This document shows positions 25,110-34,627 of a stretch of DNA of 64,000 nucleotides, one piece after another. A program made the position numbers and the translations under genes. Under the pieces are notes generated by a model that saw nothing but the letters and a program-made list of their open reading frames with translations, did no database searches and had not been told where the DNA came from. Position 1 is the first letter of the stretch. Each line of letters begins with the position of its first letter. The stretch is from Parvibaculum sp035325945 (GTDB lineage Bacteria; Pseudomonadota; Alphaproteobacteria; Parvibaculales; Parvibaculaceae). The stretch is from contig NZ_DAOKYX010000002.1 of assembly GCF_035325945.1 (NCBI RefSeq), forward strand, positions 62,001 to 126,000, read 5' to 3'.

Positions 25110-27038
25110 TCACTCGGCCGATTTCACCTTCACATAGGAGCCCGGCGCATCTTCGAGGACCCTGAGGTCGCGGTCGCCGGGCTTGCGGGCCGGGACGTGA
25201 TGTCCTGAATGGGGCTTCACCCAGGCTTCCCAGTCCGGCCACCAGGAGCCGGGATGTTCTTCCGCTCCGGCGAGCCATTCGTCGCCCGTCTGGGGTCGCT
25301 CGTCGCTCGTCCAGTACTGGTATTTGCGCGCGGCGGGCGGATTGATGACGCCCGCGATATGGCCCGAACCGGCGACGATGAACTTCACCGGGCCGCCGAA
25401 GAGCCGCGTTGCCTTGTAGACGGAGTTATAGGGCGCGATGTGGTCCTCGCGGCTCGACTGGAGATAGATCGGCACCCTGACCTTGTGGAGGTCGAGCTTC
25501 ACGCCGCCAAGCTCCATCCTGCCCTCGGCGAGGTGATTCCTGAGATAGCATTCGCGCAGATAGAAAAGATGCATCTTCGCAGGCATGCGGGTCGCGTCGG
25601 CGTTCCAGTAGAGGAGGTCGAAGGGCACCGGCTCGCGGCCGAGCAGGTAATTGTTGACGACGTAGGACCAGATAAGTTCGTTCGAGCGCAGCATGTTGAA
25701 GGTTTGCGCCATGGCCGAGCCTTCGAGGACGCCGCCCGTCGCTTCCATCTGCCGTTCGAGGCCGGAAATCTGTTCCTCGTCGATGAAGACCTGAAGGTCG
25801 CCCGCCTCGGTGAAGTCGACCTGCGTCGCAAAAAAGGTGGCGGACTTGATGCGGTCGTCGCCCTTGGCCGCCATGTGCGCGAGGCTCGATGCGAGCAGCG
25901 TTCCGCCGATGCAATAGCCGATGGCGTTGACTTCCCGTTCGCCCGTCGCCTTCTCGACCGCATCGAGCGCGGCATAGGCGCCTTCGAACATGTAATCCTC
26001 GAAGCTCTTCATGGCGAGGCGCGCATCGGGGTTCACCCAGCTCACCACGAAGACGGTGAAGCCCTGTGCCGTCGCCCATTTGACGAAGGATTTTTCCGGC
26101 GTGAGGTCGAGGATGTAATATTTGTTGATCCAGGGCGGGAAGATGAGCAGCGGCCGCTCATGCACCTTTTCCGTCGTCGGCTCGTATTGCAGAAGCTGGA
26201 TGAGATCGTTCTGATAGACGACCTTGCCCGGCGTCAGCGCGATGTTGCGGCCGACCTCGAAGGCTTTCATGTCGGTCTGCTGGATTTGCAGGCGGCCATT
26301 GCCGCGCTCCACGTCTTCCAGAAGGTGCTGCATGCCGAGCACGAGATTTTCGCCATTGGTGGCGAGCGTCGTGCGGAGCACCTCTGGATTGGTGAGCAGG
26401 AAATTCGAGGGCGAGAACGCATTGGCGAATTGGCGGACGTAGAATTCGGCCTTCTTGCGCGTGTGCTCGTCGATGCCGTCCGTCTGCTGAACCTGCGAGG
26501 TGAGCCACTGGCTTGCCAGCAGGTAGGACTGCTTCATCAGATCAAAGACGATATTGCTCTGCCATTCGGGATCCTTGAAACGCTTGTCCCCGCGCGAGGG
26601 CTCGATGACGGGCGCGGCCTCCATGCCCATGAGGCGGCGCGTCGCCGACTGCATGAGGGTGGCGTAGCCGTTCCATAGCTGCGCCTGCGCTTCGAGCAGC
26701 CGGAGCGGATTGCGCACATATTGCGCCGTCACGTCGAGCATGGTCTTGCCGATGCGGCGAAGGTCGAGAAGGGCGGTATCGACCGTTTCCCTGCCGTCCG
26801 TGTCCGCCATCAGGCGGGCGGCCTTCTGGCCGAGCGTCGCCGCCTGAATGAAATTGAGGGCAAGCGCCGCGAAGTCCGGTGTGGGGTAGGCGGGGGCCTT
26901 CGGCTCGGCGGCGCCGGGCGCGGCCTGGCCTTCATTCGGGGCCTCCTTCGGGGAAGCTCGCTTTTTCTCCCGGCCTGGTTTGGCGCTCGCTTTCGCGCTC
27001 GTCTTCCGGCTCGACTTCCGGTTTTCGTTCCGGTTCAT
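25110..27038 (-). CDS. phaC: Class I poly(3-hydroxyalkanoate) synthase
   Basis: PhaC polymerises hydroxyacyl-CoA on granule surfaces. The 642-residue protein has the PhaC N-terminal domain and an alpha/beta-hydrolase core with the lipase-like box GYCIGG. The catalytic triad is C376, D532 (SSREDHIAP) and H560 (GSGHIAG). The first 45 residues are a basic, Lys/Ala/Pro-rich extension not needed for catalysis. The ATG at 27038 was chosen; the upstream open frame runs through the promoter. No phaA, phaB or phasin gene is nearby, so monomer supply is encoded elsewhere. Confidence 0.94.
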   Translation of the reverse strand: MNRNENRKSSRKTSAKASAKPGREKKRASPKEAPNEGQAAPGAAEPKAPAYPTPDFAALALNFIQAATLGQKAARLMADTDGRETVDTALLDLRRIGKTMLDVTAQYVRNPLRLLEAQAQLWNGYATLMQSATRRLMGMEAAPVIEPSRGDKRFKDPEWQSNIVFDLMKQSYLLASQWLTSQVQQTDGIDEHTRKKAEFYVRQFANAFSPSNFLLTNPEVLRTTLATNGENLVLGMQHLLEDVERGNGRLQIQQTDMKAFEVGRNIALTPGKVVYQNDLIQLLQYEPTTEKVHERPLLIFPPWINKYYILDLTPEKSFVKWATAQGFTVFVVSWVNPDARLAMKSFEDYMFEGAYAALDAVEKATGEREVNAIGYCIGGTLLASSLAHMAAKGDDRIKSATFFATQVDFTEAGDLQVFIDEEQISGLERQMEATGGVLEGSAMAQTFNMLRSNELIWSYVVNNYLLGREPVPFDLLYWNADATRMPAKMHLFYLRECYLRNHLAEGRMELGGVKLDLHKVRVPIYLQSSREDHIAPYNSVYKATRLFGGPVKFIVAGSGHIAGVINPPAARKYQYWTSDERPQTGDEWLAGAEEHPGSWWPDWEAWVKPHSGHHVPARKPGDRDLRVLEDAPGSYVKVKSAE

Positions 27039-27146
27039 GGGGCGATCTTCGCTGAGGGTCACGGCATTTCCTTGACAGCGGTTCCCCGCGGACCGCCGGA
27101 GAGGGCTTCGGCGGACGCGACAAACGGTTTTTTGTTTCGCCCAGAT

Positions 27147-27175
27147 ATTATACGCTCGGCGGCGCCTGCCGATAA
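27147..27175 (-). promoter_or_regulatory. Predicted phaC promoter
   Basis: On the minus strand a perfect TATAAT (27152-27147) is preceded by 17 bases and a weak TTATCG (27175-27170). It lies 109 bases upstream of the phaC ATG, within the region divergent from the lipoprotein gene. Confidence 0.5.
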
Positions 27176-27247
27176 GCATGCGCGACATTACGCGCGGAGC
27201 CGATCGGGCAGCGACCCCGGAACGGGAAGGGTAAGGAGCGATAGACG

Positions 27248-27877
27248 ATGTCCATTCATGGATCGGGCGACAGGTTCGGAAACGGTTCGATGAGCCGCAT
27301 TCTCGCCAGGGCCGGGGCGACAGCCCTTCTGATCGCAGGACTGGCCGGCTGTTCCGCGGTGCCCGACTGGGCGAAGCCGGGTGATGTTTTTGGCGATGGG
27401 CAGGCAGCCGAATCGCCCTCCGGCGCCGGAGGGTTCCCCGCGCTTGCGAATGTACCGAACGAAAAGCCAGCCACGACTTCGCCCGCCCAGCAAAAGGACA
27501 TCGCCAACGGGCTCGCGGCCGACCGGGCCGCGGCCAGGCATTCAGACGAAGTGCTGCGCGGGGGGACGGAGCCGCCGGCGCCCGCACCGCAGCTCACGCC
27601 GCCGACGCCCGTCGAGCCGCTCAAGGACGTGCCGCCGGAGGCGCTGCCGAAGAAGTCCTCGAACGAGCAGCGGGTACTTCCCATGCCGGGACCGGGAGGC
27701 CATGCCTCGCTGGCCGCCGCCAGAGGCGTGAAGACCGCTCAGGCCGATACCGCCAGGAGCGACGCCGCGCCCGCCGAGGCCAAGCCCTCCGCCGATGCCG
27801 AGCAGCCGGTCAACGCCGCTCCGACGACGCCCGTCGAAGTGAAGCCCTCGACCGCCGGCAGCAAGGCCAATCTCTGA
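27248..27877 (+). CDS. Hypothetical lipoprotein with proline/alanine-rich body
   Basis: The 209-residue product has a signal peptide ending in the lipobox LAGC (C35 from the ATG at 27248; C21 from the ATG at 27290). The mature part is low-complexity, with many Ala, Pro and Ser, and no recognised domain apart from the conserved-looking stretch GGFPALANVPNEKP and LAADRAAARHSDE. That stretch occurs in short alphaproteobacterial envelope lipoproteins. The first ATG has a good AAGGAG site. Function unknown; envelope location is inferred. Confidence 0.7.
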   Translation: MSIHGSGDRFGNGSMSRILARAGATALLIAGLAGCSAVPDWAKPGDVFGDGQAAESPSGAGGFPALANVPNEKPATTSPAQQKDIANGLAADRAAARHSDEVLRGGTEPPAPAPQLTPPTPVEPLKDVPPEALPKKSSNEQRVLPMPGPGGHASLAAARGVKTAQADTARSDAAPAEAKPSADAEQPVNAAPTTPVEVKPSTAGSKANL

Positions 27878-28102
27878 GCCGACGAGGTTTGTCAGCCGGG
27901 GAATAAATATCTCTCCGGTCGCAGATTCCGCCATAATCCCGCCTTGGGAAGCAGGCCAGATGGCCACCCCTCGCCGGCTGGGGAAAGCGCCCTTGAATCC
28001 GGGCATTAGGCGTGGCTCGGCTTGGGCTTTGGCGTTATAAGGGCGCCCGAGCATCACTTCCCCCCAAAAGGGCCCCGAACGGGTTCGAACGAGAATCGGA
28101 AA

Positions 28103-28135
28103 GCCTCCCTCCGACGGAAACGGGAGGCCGGTTTT
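28103..28135 (+). terminator. Terminator/attenuator-like hairpin just before the aminotransferase start
   Basis: Seven-base arms GCCTCCC and GGGAGGC enclose a 12-base loop and are followed by CGGTTTT. The element ends 12 bases before the ATG at 28147. It could be a terminator of the upstream gene or a transcription/translation attenuator of the aminotransferase-hom operon; the short T-run makes it weak as a plain terminator. Confidence 0.5.
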
Positions 28136-28146
28136 AGGATCTGGTC

Positions 28147-29409
28147 ATGAGCGAAGAGTTCCATCGCATCAAGCGCTTGCCGCCATACGTCTTCGAGAGC
28201 GTCAACAAGCTCAAGGCCAAGGCCCGCGCCGAGGGCAAGGACATCATCGACTTCGGCATGGGCAATCCCGACATGCCGACGCCGCCCCATATCGTCGAGA
28301 AGCTCATCGAGGTGGTGCGCGATCCGAAGACGCATCGCTATTCCTCCTCGCGCGGCATTCCGGGGCTCCGGCGCGCGCAGGCCGCCTATTACGAACGGCG
28401 CTTCGGCGTGACCCTCAATCCGGACACCGAGGTCATCGCGACGCTCGGCTCGAAGGAAGGGCTCGCGAACCTCGCCCAGGCCATCACCGCGCCCGGCGAC
28501 GTCATTCTCTGTCCGAACCCGAGCTATCCGATCCATGCCTTCGGCTTCATCATCTCGGGCGCGGTCATCCGCTCCGTGCCTTTCGAGAGCGAGTCCGGCT
28601 TCTTCGACATGCTCGAGCGCGGCGTGAGGCACAGCGTGCCGAAGCCCACGGCGCTCGTCGTTTCCTATCCGTCGAATCCGACCGCTCAGGTCGCCGATCT
28701 CGACTTCTACCGCGAGGTCATCGCCTTCGCGGCCAAGCACGACATCTATGTGATCTCGGATCTCGCCTATTCGGAAATCTATTTCGACGGCAATCCGCCG
28801 CCCTCGATCCTTCAGGTGCCGGGCGCGAAGGAGCGCACGGTCGAGTTCACCTCGCTCTCCAAGACCTTCGCCATGCCCGGCTGGCGCATGGGCTTCGCCG
28901 TTGGCAATGAGCGCCTCATCAACGCGCTCGGCCGCGTGAAGTCCTATCTCGACTATGGCGCTTTCACGCCGATCCAGGTCGCGGCAACGGCCGCGCTCAA
29001 CGGGCCGCAGGATTGCGTGGAGGAAATCCGCCAGACCTACAAGCACCGCCGCGACGTGCTCGTCGAAAGCATGTCGCGCGCGGGGTGGAACATTCCGAGC
29101 CCGCCGGCCAGCATGTTCGCCTGGTCGCCCATTCCGGAGAAGTTCCGGCATATCGGCTCGCTGGGTTTTGCGACGCTGCTTCTGGAACAGGCCGACGTCG
29201 CCGTCGCGCCGGGCATCGGCTTCGGCGAATATGGCGACGGTCATGTCCGCATCGGTCTCGTCGAGAACGAGCAGCGTATCCGTCAGGCGGCGCGCAACGT
29301 GAAGCGCATGATGCAGAACGCCGACCAGATTCTTGCCGAATATGAGGAGCGGGTGGGCATCAAGGGCAATGTTGTTCCTCATCCAAGCACGAGGGCGGGA
29401 CGGACGTGA
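28147..29409 (+). CDS. Class I/II PLP aminotransferase (AlaC-like)
   Basis: Fold type I aminotransferase of 420 residues: IDFGMGNPDMPTPPHIVEKL at the N-terminus, the SYPSNPTA substrate motif and the PLP lysine K239 in TSLSKTFAMPGWR. The family includes the glutamate-pyruvate transaminase AlaC and LL-diaminopimelate aminotransferase. The GNPDMPTPPHI variant and the operon with homoserine dehydrogenase point to AlaC-type amino acid interconversion. The stop overlaps the hom GTG start, so translation is coupled. Confidence 0.88.
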   Translation: MSEEFHRIKRLPPYVFESVNKLKAKARAEGKDIIDFGMGNPDMPTPPHIVEKLIEVVRDPKTHRYSSSRGIPGLRRAQAAYYERRFGVTLNPDTEVIATLGSKEGLANLAQAITAPGDVILCPNPSYPIHAFGFIISGAVIRSVPFESESGFFDMLERGVRHSVPKPTALVVSYPSNPTAQVADLDFYREVIAFAAKHDIYVISDLAYSEIYFDGNPPPSILQVPGAKERTVEFTSLSKTFAMPGWRMGFAVGNERLINALGRVKSYLDYGAFTPIQVAATAALNGPQDCVEEIRQTYKHRRDVLVESMSRAGWNIPSPPASMFAWSPIPEKFRHIGSLGFATLLLEQADVAVAPGIGFGEYGDGHVRIGLVENEQRIRQAARNVKRMMQNADQILAEYEERVGIKGNVVPHPSTRAGRT

Positions 29410-30716
29410 CGAAACCACTTCGGATAGGTGTGGCGGGCCTCGGCACCGTCGGGGTCGGCGTGGTCAAGATTCTGGCCGCGCGCAGGGATTTTCTCGCCGC
29501 GGCGGCCGGCCGCTCGATCGACCTCGTGGCGGTGAGCGCGCGCGACCCGAAAAAGGATCGCGGCGTCGATCTGTCGAATGTTCGCTGGGAAGACGATGCG
29601 CGGAAGATCGCCAGCGCCGACGATATCGACGTGGTGGTGGAACTTATCGGCGGCGCTGAGGGCGTGGCGCGCGAGCTGGTGGAAACGGCGCTCGCCAATG
29701 GCAAGCATGTCGTCACCGCCAACAAGGCGCTGATCGCCAATCACGGCATCTCGCTTGCCCGGCGCGCGGAGCAGCACGGCGTCGCGCTCAATTACGAGGC
29801 GGCGGTCGCAGGCGGCATCCCGATCATCAAGGCGCTGCGCGAAGGGCTGGCGGCCAACGAAATCACCAGCGTCATCGGCATTCTCAACGGCACCTGCAAC
29901 TACATCCTCACCGAGATGGAGGCGACGGGGCGCGACTTCGGCGAGGTGCTTAAGGACGCGCAGGCGCTGGGCTATGCGGAAGCCGATCCTTCCTTCGACG
30001 TTGGCGGTATCGATGCTGCGCACAAGCTCGCCATCCTCGCGAGCCTCGCCTTCGGCCGTGAGGTTGATTTCGACAGCGTTCATGTCGAGGGCATCGAGAA
30101 GATCACCGCCACGGACATCAAGTTCGCAAGAGAGTTCGGCTACAAGATCAAGCTGCTCGCCATCGCGACGAAGACGGCGGACGGGATCGAGCAGCGCGTT
30201 CATCCGGCGCTGGTGCCGGAAGGCTCGCCGCTTGCGGCTGTCTCGGGCGTCTTCAACGCGGTCGCGGTGCGCGGCGATCGCGTCGGGCTCCTGATCCTCG
30301 AAGGTCGCGGCGCGGGCGAAGGGCCGACGGCGTCGGCCGTGCTCTCCGATCTCGTGGACATTGCGCGCGGCCTCGTCATGCCGCCCTTCATCGTTCCGAC
30401 GAGCCATCTGAAGAAACCGGAAAAGGCCGGGATCGACCGGGTGCAGGGCGCCTATTATCTGCGCTTCCTCGCCGTCGATCGCGCGGGCAGCATGGCCGAC
30501 ATCACGCGCGCGCTCGCCGAAGCCTCCGTCTCGATCGAGCGGATCGTGCAGCGCGGCGAGCGCAAGGAAGGCGATACCGGGCGCATGCCCGTCGTCTTCG
30601 TGACGCACAAGACGGATGAGAGTTCGATGCGCCAGGCGCTGGCGCATCTGGAAAAGCATCAGGAAGTGGCGGGTACCCCGCTCGTGATCCGCATCGAAGA
30701 AGGCGAATCACGCTAA
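29406..30716 (+). CDS. hom: Homoserine dehydrogenase
   Basis: Hom reduces aspartate semialdehyde to homoserine, the branch point to threonine and methionine. The 436-residue protein has an N-terminal NAD(P)-binding motif GVAGLGTVGVGVVKIL, the catalytic core with AGGIPIIKALREGLA and LNGTCNYILTEME, and a C-terminal ACT domain (about residues 350-430, YYLRFLAVDRAGSMADIT), usually the site of threonine feedback. It starts at a GTG overlapping the aminotransferase stop and is followed by glpX 18 bp later. Confidence 0.95.
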   Translation: MTKPLRIGVAGLGTVGVGVVKILAARRDFLAAAAGRSIDLVAVSARDPKKDRGVDLSNVRWEDDARKIASADDIDVVVELIGGAEGVARELVETALANGKHVVTANKALIANHGISLARRAEQHGVALNYEAAVAGGIPIIKALREGLAANEITSVIGILNGTCNYILTEMEATGRDFGEVLKDAQALGYAEADPSFDVGGIDAAHKLAILASLAFGREVDFDSVHVEGIEKITATDIKFAREFGYKIKLLAIATKTADGIEQRVHPALVPEGSPLAAVSGVFNAVAVRGDRVGLLILEGRGAGEGPTASAVLSDLVDIARGLVMPPFIVPTSHLKKPEKAGIDRVQGAYYLRFLAVDRAGSMADITRALAEASVSIERIVQRGERKEGDTGRMPVVFVTHKTDESSMRQALAHLEKHQEVAGTPLVIRIEEGESR

Positions 30717-30734
30717 GGATTTTCAAAAGAGCCG

Positions 30735-31721
30735 ATGAAGGATAGGGCGATGACTGTCAAAAAGGGCCTGAGCAGGATGCTGACGCTTGAGGTGACGCGG
30801 GTCACCGAACGAGCGGCGGTGCTTTCATCCCTGCTGGCGGGGCGAGGCGACGAGAAGGCGGCCGATCAGGCGGCAGTGGACGCCATGCGCAAGGAACTGA
30901 ACCGCCTCGACATAGATGGCACCATCGTCATCGGCGAGGGCGAGCGCGACGAAGCGCCGATGCTCTATATCGGCGAGAAGGTCGGCACCGGAAACGGCCC
31001 CAAGGTGGACATCGCGCTCGATCCGCTCGAGGGCACGACGCTCTGCGCGAAGTCCATGCCGAACTCGCTTGCCGTGCTCGCCATGGCGGAAGGCGGAAGC
31101 CTGCTCCATGCGCCCGACACCTATATGGACAAGATCGCCATTGGCGGCGGCTATCCCGACAATCTCGTGGATCTCGATGCGCCGCCGGCCGAAAACATCC
31201 GCGAGCTTGCCAAGGCGAAGAAGGTCGATGTCTCGCAGATCACGGCGTGCATTCTCGACCGTCCGCGCCATGCCGAGCTGATCGCCGCCGTGCGCGCGAC
31301 GGGTGCGCGCGTGACACTCATCACCGATGGCGACATTGCGGGCGTCATCAACACCACCGATCCCGCGACCCATATCGACATCTATATGGGCATCGGCGGC
31401 GCGCCCGAAGGCGTGCTCGCGGCCGCGGCGCTGCGCTGCATCGGCGGGCAGATGCAGGGCCGCCTCGTGACGTCGAGCGAGGAGCAGAAGGCGCGGGCCG
31501 CAAAGATGGGCATCAAGGACTTCAACAAGAAGTTCAGCATGGAAGAGATGGCGTCGGGCGACGTGATCTTCGCCGCGACGGGCGTGACCGATGGCAGCAT
31601 GCTCGAAGGCATCCGCTATGTGCGCGGCGGCATCACCACCCATTCGGTCGTGATGCGTTCTTCGTCCGGCACGGTGCGCTGGGTCAAGGCGTTCCATCCC
31701 TCGATGGAGAAGTTCAAGTAA
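30735..31721 (+). CDS. glpX: Class II fructose-1,6-bisphosphatase
   Basis: GlpX hydrolyses fructose 1,6-bisphosphate in gluconeogenesis, using Mg2+/Mn2+. The 328-residue protein has the metal-binding GEGERDEAPML and the LDPLEGTTLCAK motif, as well as the late VTDGSMLEGIRY element. The ATG at 30735 or 30750 (adding or removing five residues) is possible. Its position between hom and recJ is conserved in several alphaproteobacteria. Confidence 0.95.
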   Translation: MKDRAMTVKKGLSRMLTLEVTRVTERAAVLSSLLAGRGDEKAADQAAVDAMRKELNRLDIDGTIVIGEGERDEAPMLYIGEKVGTGNGPKVDIALDPLEGTTLCAKSMPNSLAVLAMAEGGSLLHAPDTYMDKIAIGGGYPDNLVDLDAPPAENIRELAKAKKVDVSQITACILDRPRHAELIAAVRATGARVTLITDGDIAGVINTTDPATHIDIYMGIGGAPEGVLAAAALRCIGGQMQGRLVTSSEEQKARAAKMGIKDFNKKFSMEEMASGDVIFAATGVTDGSMLEGIRYVRGGITTHSVVMRSSSGTVRWVKAFHPSMEKFK

Positions 31722-31785
31722 GGCGAGGCTGATTTCCGTCCTTCTGTTAAGCGGCGGCAGATCGCCGAAATGAAAGGCGGCAGAA

Positions 31786-33594
31786 TTGAGCGCAGGCGCC
31801 AGACCCTTTCTCGGTGTGGAGCGATCGGCGACGGGCCGCGCCTGGGTGAGCCGCCTCGCCGACGACCGCATGGCGCTTGCCATCTCGCAGCGCGAGGGCC
31901 TGCCGGAAATCGTGGCCCGCGTGCTTGCGGGGCGCGGCGTGACGCCTGAGGAATGTGCCGCCTATCTCGCGCCGAGCCTCAGGACGCTGCTGCCCGATCC
32001 CTCTACCCTCACCGATATGGACAGGGCGGCGCGCCGCATCGCCGATGCGATCATGAGCGGCGAGCGCGTCGCCGTGTTCGGTGACTATGACGTGGACGGC
32101 GCCACGTCGAGCGCGCTCCTCAAGCGCTATTTCAAGGCAGTCGGCCGCGACATACGCATCTATATTCCCGACCGTCTCCGCGAGGGCTACGGGCCCAATG
32201 CGCCGGCGCTGCTGCGCCTGAAGGAAGAAGGCGTCGGCCTCGTCATCACCGTCGATTGCGGGACGATGGCGCATCGCGCGCTCGGGCTTGCCGCCGATGC
32301 GGGGCTTGAGATCATCGTCGTCGATCATCATCAGGCCGAGCCAGCGTTGCCGCCCGCCTTTGCACTCGTCAATCCCAACCGGCTCGACGATACGAGCGGG
32401 CAGGGAACGCTCGCGGCGGTGGGCGTCGTGTTCCTCCTTCTCGTCGCGATCAATCGCAGGCTCCGCGAGGGCGGCTGGTTCGCAAGGCATGATGAGCCCG
32501 ATCTTCTCGGCTTTCTCGATCTCGTGGCGCTCGGCACGGTCTGCGACGTGGTGCCGCTCGTCGGCCTCAATCGCGCCTTCGTCGCGCAGGGCATCCGCGT
32601 TCTCGCGCGGCGGGGCAATGTCGGGCTCAAGGCGCTCGCCGATGTGGCGCGGCTCGACGGCATGCCGGGCACCTATCATCTGGGTTTTCTGCTTGGGCCC
32701 CGGGTGAATGCGGGCGGGCGCGTGGGCCGCGCCGATCTCGGCGCGCGGCTGCTGACGACCGAGAGCGCGGACGAGGCCGCCGATATCGCGATGGAACTCG
32801 ACGTGCTCAACAAGGAGCGTCAGGCGATCGAGGCGCAGGTGCTGGAAGAGGCGCTGGCGCAGGTCGATGTGGCGCTCGGCGCTTCGCGCCGCAACGCCTT
32901 TCCTTCGATCATCGTGGCATCCGCGCGGGGCTGGCATCCGGGCGTCATCGGCATCGTTGCGAGTCGCATAAAGGATCGCTACGAGCGGCCTTCCATCGTT
33001 ATCGCCTTCGACGAAAAGGGCGAAGGCAAGGGCTCGGGCCGCTCCATTCAGGGCGTCGATCTCGGCCGGGCGGTGACCGCGGGGCTCGAAGCGGGGCTGC
33101 TCGTCAATGGGGGCGGACACGCCATGGCGGCGGGGCTCACCATTCGCGAGGAGAAGCTCGACGCGCTCACGGGGTTTCTCGATGCGAGGATCGCGGAGCA
33201 GGTGGCCGCGGCGTCCGAATCACGCGCGTTGAGGCTCGATGGCGCCTTGAGCGCGCGGGGCGCGAGCCGCGAGCTTTTCGACCTTCTCGAACAGGCGGGA
33301 CCTTATGGCGCAGGCAATCCCGAGCCGCGTTTCGCGGTGCCGGCCATGCGCATCGTCCATGCCGACATTGTGGGGCAGGGGCATGTGCGCTGCATTCTGA
33401 CCGGCGAGGACGGCGCGCGGCTCAAGGGCATTGCCTTCAGGGCGTCAGAAACCCCGCTGGGACGCATTCTCACCGACCGTGGAGCCGGGCTCATCCATGT
33501 CGCCGGCCGTCTCAAGGCCGATGACTGGCGCGGCCGCAGGGATGTCCAGTTCACGATCGAGGATGCCGTGCCGACGCGGGATGCGACACCCTGA
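31786..33594 (+). CDS. recJ: Single-stranded-DNA-specific exonuclease RecJ
   Basis: RecJ degrades single-stranded DNA 5' to 3' in RecF-pathway recombination and mismatch repair. The 602-residue protein has the DHH phosphoesterase motifs VFGDYDVDGATSSALL and VDHHQAE. It also has the DHHA1 nucleic acid-binding domain with GWHPGVIGIVASRIKDRY and NGGGHAMAAG, and a C-terminal OB-fold. The start is a TTG at 31786; no ATG lies in frame nearby. Confidence 0.95.
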   Translation: MSAGARPFLGVERSATGRAWVSRLADDRMALAISQREGLPEIVARVLAGRGVTPEECAAYLAPSLRTLLPDPSTLTDMDRAARRIADAIMSGERVAVFGDYDVDGATSSALLKRYFKAVGRDIRIYIPDRLREGYGPNAPALLRLKEEGVGLVITVDCGTMAHRALGLAADAGLEIIVVDHHQAEPALPPAFALVNPNRLDDTSGQGTLAAVGVVFLLLVAINRRLREGGWFARHDEPDLLGFLDLVALGTVCDVVPLVGLNRAFVAQGIRVLARRGNVGLKALADVARLDGMPGTYHLGFLLGPRVNAGGRVGRADLGARLLTTESADEAADIAMELDVLNKERQAIEAQVLEEALAQVDVALGASRRNAFPSIIVASARGWHPGVIGIVASRIKDRYERPSIVIAFDEKGEGKGSGRSIQGVDLGRAVTAGLEAGLLVNGGGHAMAAGLTIREEKLDALTGFLDARIAEQVAAASESRALRLDGALSARGASRELFDLLEQAGPYGAGNPEPRFAVPAMRIVHADIVGQGHVRCILTGEDGARLKGIAFRASETPLGRILTDRGAGLIHVAGRLKADDWRGRRDVQFTIEDAVPTRDATP

Positions 33595-33614
33595 ACTCTT
33601 TTGTCTGCAAGGAC

Positions 33615-33643
33615 TTGTCAGGACGCGCGCCTGCCCTTATAAG
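33615..33643 (+). promoter_or_regulatory. Promoter of tRNA-Glu
   Basis: TTGTCA (33615-33620), exactly 17 bases, TATAAG (33638-33643). The mature tRNA begins 58 bases downstream of the -10 element. The promoter also lies just after the recJ stop. Confidence 0.8.
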
Positions 33644-33700
33644 CCCGGCTGCGGACCCGTTCGGGACCCCGCGCGGGCCGCAAGGCCCGAAACGCAGCGT

Positions 33701-33775
33701 GCGCCCTTCGTCTATCGGTTAGGACGCCAGATTTTCATTCTGGAAAGAGGGGTTCGATTCCCCTAGGGCGTACCA
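33701..33775 (+). tRNA. tRNA-Glu (anticodon TTC)
   Basis: A 75-base cloverleaf: acceptor arms GCGCCCT/AGGGCGT (terminal G-U pair), anticodon stem CCAGA/TCTGG with loop TTTTCAT giving TTC, T-loop GGTTCGATTCC and encoded CCA. It supplies glutamate decoding and glutamyl-tRNA for tetrapyrrole synthesis in general. Confidence 0.97.
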
Positions 33776-33863
33776 CTGCCTCCCCACTCCCTCCGGCAGA
33801 ACGGCGAATGGCGCTCATGCTTGCGAGCGGGTGCAATCTCCCGTCCGGCTCTCGCCAAGATTT

Positions 33864-34184
33864 TCAGTAATAGCTTTCGATGCGCTCGCTGCCGCCCACG
33901 ATATAGGGATGGCCGGAAGCGTCGTAGCACTGCATAGCGCTCCAATGCGCCATGCGGCCATCGGCCGTGGGGCCATCGCGCACGACCTTCTGGCACGGAT
34001 GGCCCGGAGGCGGCGGGTCGCCATCGAAGGGCCCGGGTCCGACGAAGAGCGGCGTGGTGATGGCGGGGCCGGTGGAGAGCGCCTCGCCGACCGTGAGGCC
34101 ACCGCCTGCACTGGCAAGCGAGGCCGACAGCAGGGCGGCGCATCCGACGAGGCCCGCCGCGAGATATGTCCATGTTCTGCGCAT
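33864..34184 (-). CDS. Small exported protein of unknown function
   Basis: The 106-residue product has a signal peptide ending near residue 26 (LASA), then a short Gly/Pro-rich mature part with exactly two cysteines (C64, C86) that could form one disulfide. The C-terminus HPYIVGGSERIESYY is aromatic. No domain is recognised. It lies between tRNA-Glu and a glyoxalase gene on the minus strand, probably monocistronic. Confidence 0.65.
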   Translation of the reverse strand: MRRTWTYLAAGLVGCAALLSASLASAGGGLTVGEALSTGPAITTPLFVGPGPFDGDPPPPGHPCQKVVRDGPTADGRMAHWSAMQCYDASGHPYIVGGSERIESYY

Positions 34185-34207
34185 GGCGAAATCCTACACC
34201 CGGCGGC

Positions 34208-34627
34208 TTACCAATGGCCAGTGTTTGGCATCGATGCCCAGGGCTCCTTGACGGGAAGGGCCGGGCCCTTTTGCAGCAGCTCGATCGAGACGTTGTCGGG
34301 CGAGCGGACGAAGGCCATGCGGCCGTCACGCGGCGGCCTGTTTATGGTAATGCCTGCCTTCATGAGCCTTTCGCACAGGGCGTAGATGTCTTCGACCTCA
34401 TAGGCGAGGTGGCCGAAATTGCGGCCTTCGCCAAGCGTCTCGGGATCCCAGTTATGGGTGAGTTCGATCTGGGCTTCCTTTTGCCCGGGGGCGGCGAGAA
34501 AGACCAGCGTGAAGCGGCCCTGCTCGTTGTCATAGCGGCCGAGTTCCTCAAGTCCCAGATGCTTGCAATAGAATTCGAGCGACTTGTCGAGGTCGAGAAC
34601 GCGAACCATCGTATGAAGATATTTCAT
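34208..34627 (-). CDS. gloA: Lactoylglutathione lyase (glyoxalase I) family
   Basis: Glyoxalase I isomerises the methylglyoxal-glutathione hemithioacetal. The 139-residue single-domain VOC protein begins MKYLHTMVRVLDLDKSLEFY, with the metal-ligand histidine at position 5. Further ligands are expected in IELTHNW, in FGHLAYEVEDIY (histidine) and near the end in VSIELLQKG (glutamate). Length and motifs fit bacterial GloA. The ATG at 34627 was chosen because upstream in-frame residues are unrelated. Confidence 0.88.
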   Translation of the reverse strand: MKYLHTMVRVLDLDKSLEFYCKHLGLEELGRYDNEQGRFTLVFLAAPGQKEAQIELTHNWDPETLGEGRNFGHLAYEVEDIYALCERLMKAGITINRPPRDGRMAFVRSPDNVSIELLQKGPALPVKEPWASMPNTGHW

